Shown: piece by piece, positions 34,987-38,026 of the stretch
Layout: every line of letters starts with the position of its first letter
How positions within the stretch are numbered: position 1 is the first letter of the stretch
From: Cytophagaceae bacterium
GTDB lineage: Bacteria; Bacteroidota; Bacteroidia; Cytophagales; Spirosomataceae
Assembly: GCA_026785975.1 (NCBI GenBank)
Contig: JAJAZB010000454.1
Span: 1-38,026 of the forward strand
Length of the DNA: 38,026 nt
Direction: 5' to 3'
Position numbers and translations under genes: made by a program
Notes under the pieces: model-generated
What the model was told of the DNA's origin: nothing
Database searches by the model: none
The model's input: only the letters and a program-made list of their open reading frames with translations

Positions 34987-35032
34987 AAAAAAAGCTGCCC
35001 CTCCCGAGTACTCGGGTGGGGCAGCTTTTTTT
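34987..35032 (+). terminator. Terminator of ftsH
   Basis: A 23-bp stem with one T-T mismatch spans 34987-35032. Its core is cccgagtactcggg, extended by gctgcccc/ggggcagc. It is followed by a T-run on the plus strand and preceded by an A-run, so it may work in both directions. Confidence 0.9.
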
Positions 35033-35162
35033 ATGCCCCTACTCCTTAGGCAAATCCTGTTTTTTAGTTGAACGAATGTAAAAATTGGAATGGTATTTGA
35101 TTCTTTCTATGAAACAATTTCCCCTAATGTTTTTACACGGCCCGGAGTTTATGGCATCGAAA
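35033..35162. other. AT-rich gap without a gene
   Basis: This 130-base stretch after the ftsH terminator has no plausible frame, repeat or promoter that I can support. It leads into the structured element at 35163. Confidence 0.5.
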
Positions 35163-35328
35163 CTGTTTAGGATTTTGAAGAAGTATCTGAAGTAGTCCGA
35201 CATTCTGCCGGACTACTTCAGGACGATGGTCAGACGGCCACCGTGGAACAAAACGTCTGACCTGAAATCCCAGCCAAGAGGAGTAGTTGGTTTGGGCCAG
35301 ACCGTCCTTACCGGGAAATCCTAAACAG
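35163..35328. repeat. Structured 166-bp element with 13-bp terminal inverted repeats
   Basis: The ends ctgtttaggattt (35163-35175) and aaatcctaaacag (35316-35328) are exact reverse complements. Inside is a perfect 13-bp hairpin (ctgaagtagtccg at 35187-35199, cggactacttcag at 35209-35221, 9-base loop), followed by a 9-bp one (ggtcagacg at 35228-35236, cgtctgacc at 35254-35262) that encloses a small ccac/gtgg stem. No protein is encoded and no adjacent target-site duplication was found. It could be a MITE-like mobile element or a structured RNA. Confidence 0.6.
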
Positions 35329-35422
35329 CCTCATCATTTAGCTAACTGCTTTCAACTGGTTGGGGTGAAACTGGATCATTACTTTTCTCGAAACTAATTA
35401 TCCGCTTCATTGAAAACTACTT

Positions 35423-36832
35423 ATGCTCAGAATTTTACGGTCTTTGCTCGTTGTTGGCGTTTTAACACTAACGGGGTCAGCGGTTTTCTCGACCGGTACT
35501 CCTGCGCGAAGCACTTCAGCATCAACGGCCCGTTCACCGCGACCCGTTCAGAAAGAGGCAATGCAGGCAGTAGAGCCAGGTGATCGGCGCATTTTCGATC
35601 AAAAAACTGCTTTAGACTATTGCCAGCCTGCCTACTTCGAGGGCTGCGCATCGGCGATGGGACTCAATACCTTCGCCATCGAGGGGACTTCATTGAATAA
35701 TTCTGGTTCGGGCTGCTCGTCCAACGGGTTTGCCAACTACACGACTCAGGGCAACAACCTCACCGCTACTTTGGCCGGTGGTCAGACCTATACGTTTCAG
35801 GCCCGGTCGATTCACGCCGACAACGGTAGCGCCTACAACGACCAGCAGCACCTGAGTATCTGGATTGACGTCAATCACGACGGCAACTTCACGCCCGACG
35901 AACGCGTGTATTCGAGTACCAACAGCGGCTCCAGCATGAGCGCCGTGCTGCGGGCGCAGTTTGTGATTCCGGCCAATGCCCAAACCGGTCCGACCCGGAT
36001 GCGCGTCCGAACCCGGGATCTTTTTGAAGAAAAAGACGATCCTTGCTGGCAATATTTTTACGGCGAAACCGAGGACTACACCGTCAATATCAACGGCAAT
36101 GCAACGCCCCCGCCACCCACCGGGATTTGTCTGGATCTGAGGATTTTGCTCGAAGGACCTTTCCAGGAAGGCAGCAACACCATGCAGACGATGCTTAACG
36201 ATCGGGGCTTGTTGCCCGGGCAAACACCAAAAGGCCAGTTTGGGGTAGCCACGCCACCCGGACAACCCTACAACACGGCCCCCTGGAATTACAACGGGCC
36301 GGAAAGTACAAGAAATTATGACGCCGACGTGGTCGACTGGGTTCTGGTTTCCCTCCGCACCGATGGGGGCAACGTGGGTAGCGTGGTGTATCGCAGTGCG
36401 GGATTACTCCGCAGCGACGGGCGGATCACCATGCCGGGCAACTGCCCAACTCTGGCCACGGACAAAGCCTATCACATCGTCGTTGAACACCGAAATCACC
36501 TGGGTGTCATGTCGGCGGCGGGCGTTCGGATCGACAACGGTAAACTAACCTACGATTTCACGTCACGGCAATCGTTTGCCACCACCGATCCGCCCAGTTC
36601 CGGGCAACTGCAACTTGGTTCAAGGTTCGTGCTTTTCTCTGCGGACGGGCAGAAAGACCCTTCCGTGCAAAATTTCGACATCAATTTTAATGACGCAGAC
36701 GTGTTGAAAACCGAGAGCGGCCTGTTTGATCGCTACCTGCGTGGCGATTATAATCTCGACGCCGACGTCAACTTCAATGACCAGATTTTCTGGAAACGAA
36801 ATAGCGGCCGCTACTCCACGGTCGCGCACTAA
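35423..36832 (+). CDS. Secreted GEVED-domain protein with a dockerin-like C-terminal repeat
   Basis: This 469-residue exported protein starts with a hydrophobic signal (about residues 5-23). A GEVED domain follows at about 80-215. It is recognisable from LSIWIDVNHDGNFTPDERVY, with an EF-hand-like calcium loop, and from the closing GETEDYTVNI. A second beta-rich domain (about 230-430) begins after a Pro-rich linker with CLDLRILLEGPF. The end, GDYNLDADVNFNDQIFWKRNSG, looks like one calcium-binding repeat of a dockerin. No type IX sorting domain was seen after it. Such proteins are usually on the cell surface or extracellular. The next gene on the same strand is also secreted, and the two probably form an operon. 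Confidence 0.78.
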   Translation: MLRILRSLLVVGVLTLTGSAVFSTGTPARSTSASTARSPRPVQKEAMQAVEPGDRRIFDQKTALDYCQPAYFEGCASAMGLNTFAIEGTSLNNSGSGCSSNGFANYTTQGNNLTATLAGGQTYTFQARSIHADNGSAYNDQQHLSIWIDVNHDGNFTPDERVYSSTNSGSSMSAVLRAQFVIPANAQTGPTRMRVRTRDLFEEKDDPCWQYFYGETEDYTVNINGNATPPPPTGICLDLRILLEGPFQEGSNTMQTMLNDRGLLPGQTPKGQFGVATPPGQPYNTAPWNYNGPESTRNYDADVVDWVLVSLRTDGGNVGSVVYRSAGLLRSDGRITMPGNCPTLATDKAYHIVVEHRNHLGVMSAAGVRIDNGKLTYDFTSRQSFATTDPPSSGQLQLGSRFVLFSADGQKDPSVQNFDINFNDADVLKTESGLFDRYLRGDYNLDADVNFNDQIFWKRNSGRYSTVAH

Positions 36833-36901
36833 ATCGGGCGGTTCGGGAAAATTGGCACGTTATGTGTGGTTGGTGTGTCGATCACGGTTCCCCTATCAAT
36901 T

Positions 36902-38026
36902 ATGGTACTCTCTCTACGTATCAATCCAGTATTTTCCTTCGGCGTTTTATGGTGCCTGCTGCTGGCTGGCCTCCCGGCGTTGGCCCAAAATGGACGCTTC
37001 AACGTACGCTTTGTGCAAAAATCCATCAACTGTACGGATAAAAAATTACAGGTCCAGGTGCAGGTAAAAGCGCACTCAACCGGTGAAACCTTTCGGATGG
37101 GAAACGCCAATTTTCGTTTTGATTACGACCCGAGACAAATAAAAAATCCGGTTTTAAAAACGGAGGATGCCTTCTCGAATAGCGATCCGGCCAAGGATAC
37201 CAACTACGATGCTCAAACTTTAGGGAAGCAGGAAGGGACCACACTCGCAACGGCTTCGTTAAATATTTTTTACTCGGGAAGCGGCAAAGACGCCCGCCTG
37301 GTCGGGACCGATTGGCTCTCGATTGCCAGCCTTGAGTTTGATATTGTTGCAGCAAATAGCTGCATTGCCCTCATCTGGCACACGGACCAAATGTTTCCGG
37401 TCACGGGCCTGAGTCAGGTACTAATTAGTTCGACCAATCCCTTCACTTATTCAACGAAGTCGGTTGCCGCAGGAGGGATTTTTGGAAACCAATGCATTTT
37501 AGTTGCTCCCAATGCTACCCTGACGGGCGGCGGCAGCATCAGTTTAGGCCAGAGTGCGACGCTCAGCGTGGCCTTCACCGGCAACGGGCCGTTCAGCTTC
37601 AGTCTCTCCGACGGCACTAACGTCAGCAATACGTCGGATAATCCTAAAACGATTTCGCTCAGTCCCGGCCAGACGACGACTTACTCCCTGAGTAGCGTCA
37701 GCAACGCCTGCGGCAACGGCACGGCCAGCGGCACGGCCACCATCACCCTGGCGGGCACTACCCCCAGTGAGCCAACCCCGCCACCCCCACCAACCAGTCC
37801 CCCGCCCCCGCCACCCTCGGCCCTGAGCATCAGCATTGCCGATTTCGATCCCGGCCTGCTCTGCGCGGGCGACAGCGTCACGGTGGCTTTCAGTCCCACG
37901 GGCAACTTCGGGGCGGGCAACGTGTTTTCCCTGCAACTCTCCGACGCCAGCGGCACCAATTTTACCGGCCTGTCCGGCATCCGCCGACTCGGCCCGACCA
38001 AAGTGCGCGTAGCCATTCCCCCCGCC
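36902..38026 (+). CDS. Secreted multidomain protein, 3' end outside the window
   Basis: The frame from the ATG at 36902 stays open for 375 codons to the last base of the window. A signal peptide (about residues 1-28, ending ALAQ) leads into a domain that looks cohesin-like (about 32-190): FRMGNANFRFDYDP, then SIASLEFDIV, as in many Cytophagales surface proteins. An Ig-like domain follows (about 198-280), with GSISLGQSATLSVAFTGNGPFSFSL, then a proline-rich linker and the start of a second Ig-like domain. The gene follows the GEVED protein by 69 bases. The missing end may contain further Ig domains and a sorting signal. Domain names are read from pattern, not searched. Confidence 0.8.
   Translation, partial: MVLSLRINPVFSFGVLWCLLLAGLPALAQNGRFNVRFVQKSINCTDKKLQVQVQVKAHSTGETFRMGNANFRFDYDPRQIKNPVLKTEDAFSNSDPAKDTNYDAQTLGKQEGTTLATASLNIFYSGSGKDARLVGTDWLSIASLEFDIVAANSCIALIWHTDQMFPVTGLSQVLISSTNPFTYSTKSVAAGGIFGNQCILVAPNATLTGGGSISLGQSATLSVAFTGNGPFSFSLSDGTNVSNTSDNPKTISLSPGQTTTYSLSSVSNACGNGTASGTATITLAGTTPSEPTPPPPPTSPPPPPPSALSISIADFDPGLLCAGDSVTVAFSPTGNFGAGNVFSLQLSDASGTNFTGLSGIRRLGPTKVRVAIPPA

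Noticed and set aside
35163-35328. Complete insertion sequence
   Set aside because: There is no transposase frame in the 166 bases and no clear target-site duplication at the ends.

Overview
The window looks like a chromosomal segment of a Bacteroidota bacterium in the Cytophagales (Spirosoma-like). The reasons are: promoters of the TTG-N19/20-TAnnTTTG kind; Bacteroidota families such as a DUF6427-like membrane protein, a TMEM260-like GT117 membrane protein and GEVED-domain secreted proteins; the gene order birA / rsfS-ftsH; and a moderately GC-rich core. No rRNA, tRNA, CRISPR array, phage or insertion-sequence transposase was seen. The genus is an inference from protein style, not a database match.

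Layout. 1-270: terminator-like hairpins and no convincing gene. 271-2886: a three-gene Mla-type lipid transport operon (permease, ATPase, MCE protein). 2891-5074 (minus): a secreted alpha/beta hydrolase and epoxyqueuosine reductase QueG. 5231-7035: grpE-dnaJ. 7127-9394: a small secreted beta protein and an exported YtcJ-like amidohydrolase. 9512-15638 (minus): a 997-residue GT117 membrane protein, an ABC-2 exporter pair and a small membrane protein. 15774-20280 (minus): a dicarboxylate/amino-acid symporter, an SRPBCC protein, a small conserved protein, Dps and glycyl-tRNA synthetase. 20429-21409: a helix-hairpin-helix protein. 21451-22069: an AT-rich toxin-antitoxin remnant whose PIN toxin has an internal stop. 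22175-25081: a LOG-family protein, rpiB and a DUF6427-like membrane protein. 25353-29935: rbfA, a LolC/E-type permease and an M1 aminopeptidase. 29938-31513 (minus): an AT-rich two-gene cassette of an ABC-type/OLD-like AAA ATPase and a small probable PD-(D/E)XK nuclease, a candidate defence module. 31553-34975: birA (minus), rsfS and ftsH. 35163-35328: a structured, gene-free element with terminal inverted repeats. 35423-38026: two secreted multidomain proteins, the second running off the window.

Most genes are housekeeping: envelope lipid and lipoprotein traffic, protein quality control, translation (GlyRS, RbfA, RsfS, QueG) and metabolism. Three parts stand out. First, six intergenic hairpins (near 5780, 12620, 17627, 18030, 23612 and 25722) have unrelated sequences, but their arms are all built from tandem repeats of about seven bases; two of them supply false N-terminal extensions to neighbouring reading frames. 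Second, the ATPase/nuclease pair is compositionally foreign and sits between core genes. Third, the last two genes may form a dockerin-like/cohesin-like surface pair. All domain calls were made by reading motifs, without database searches.
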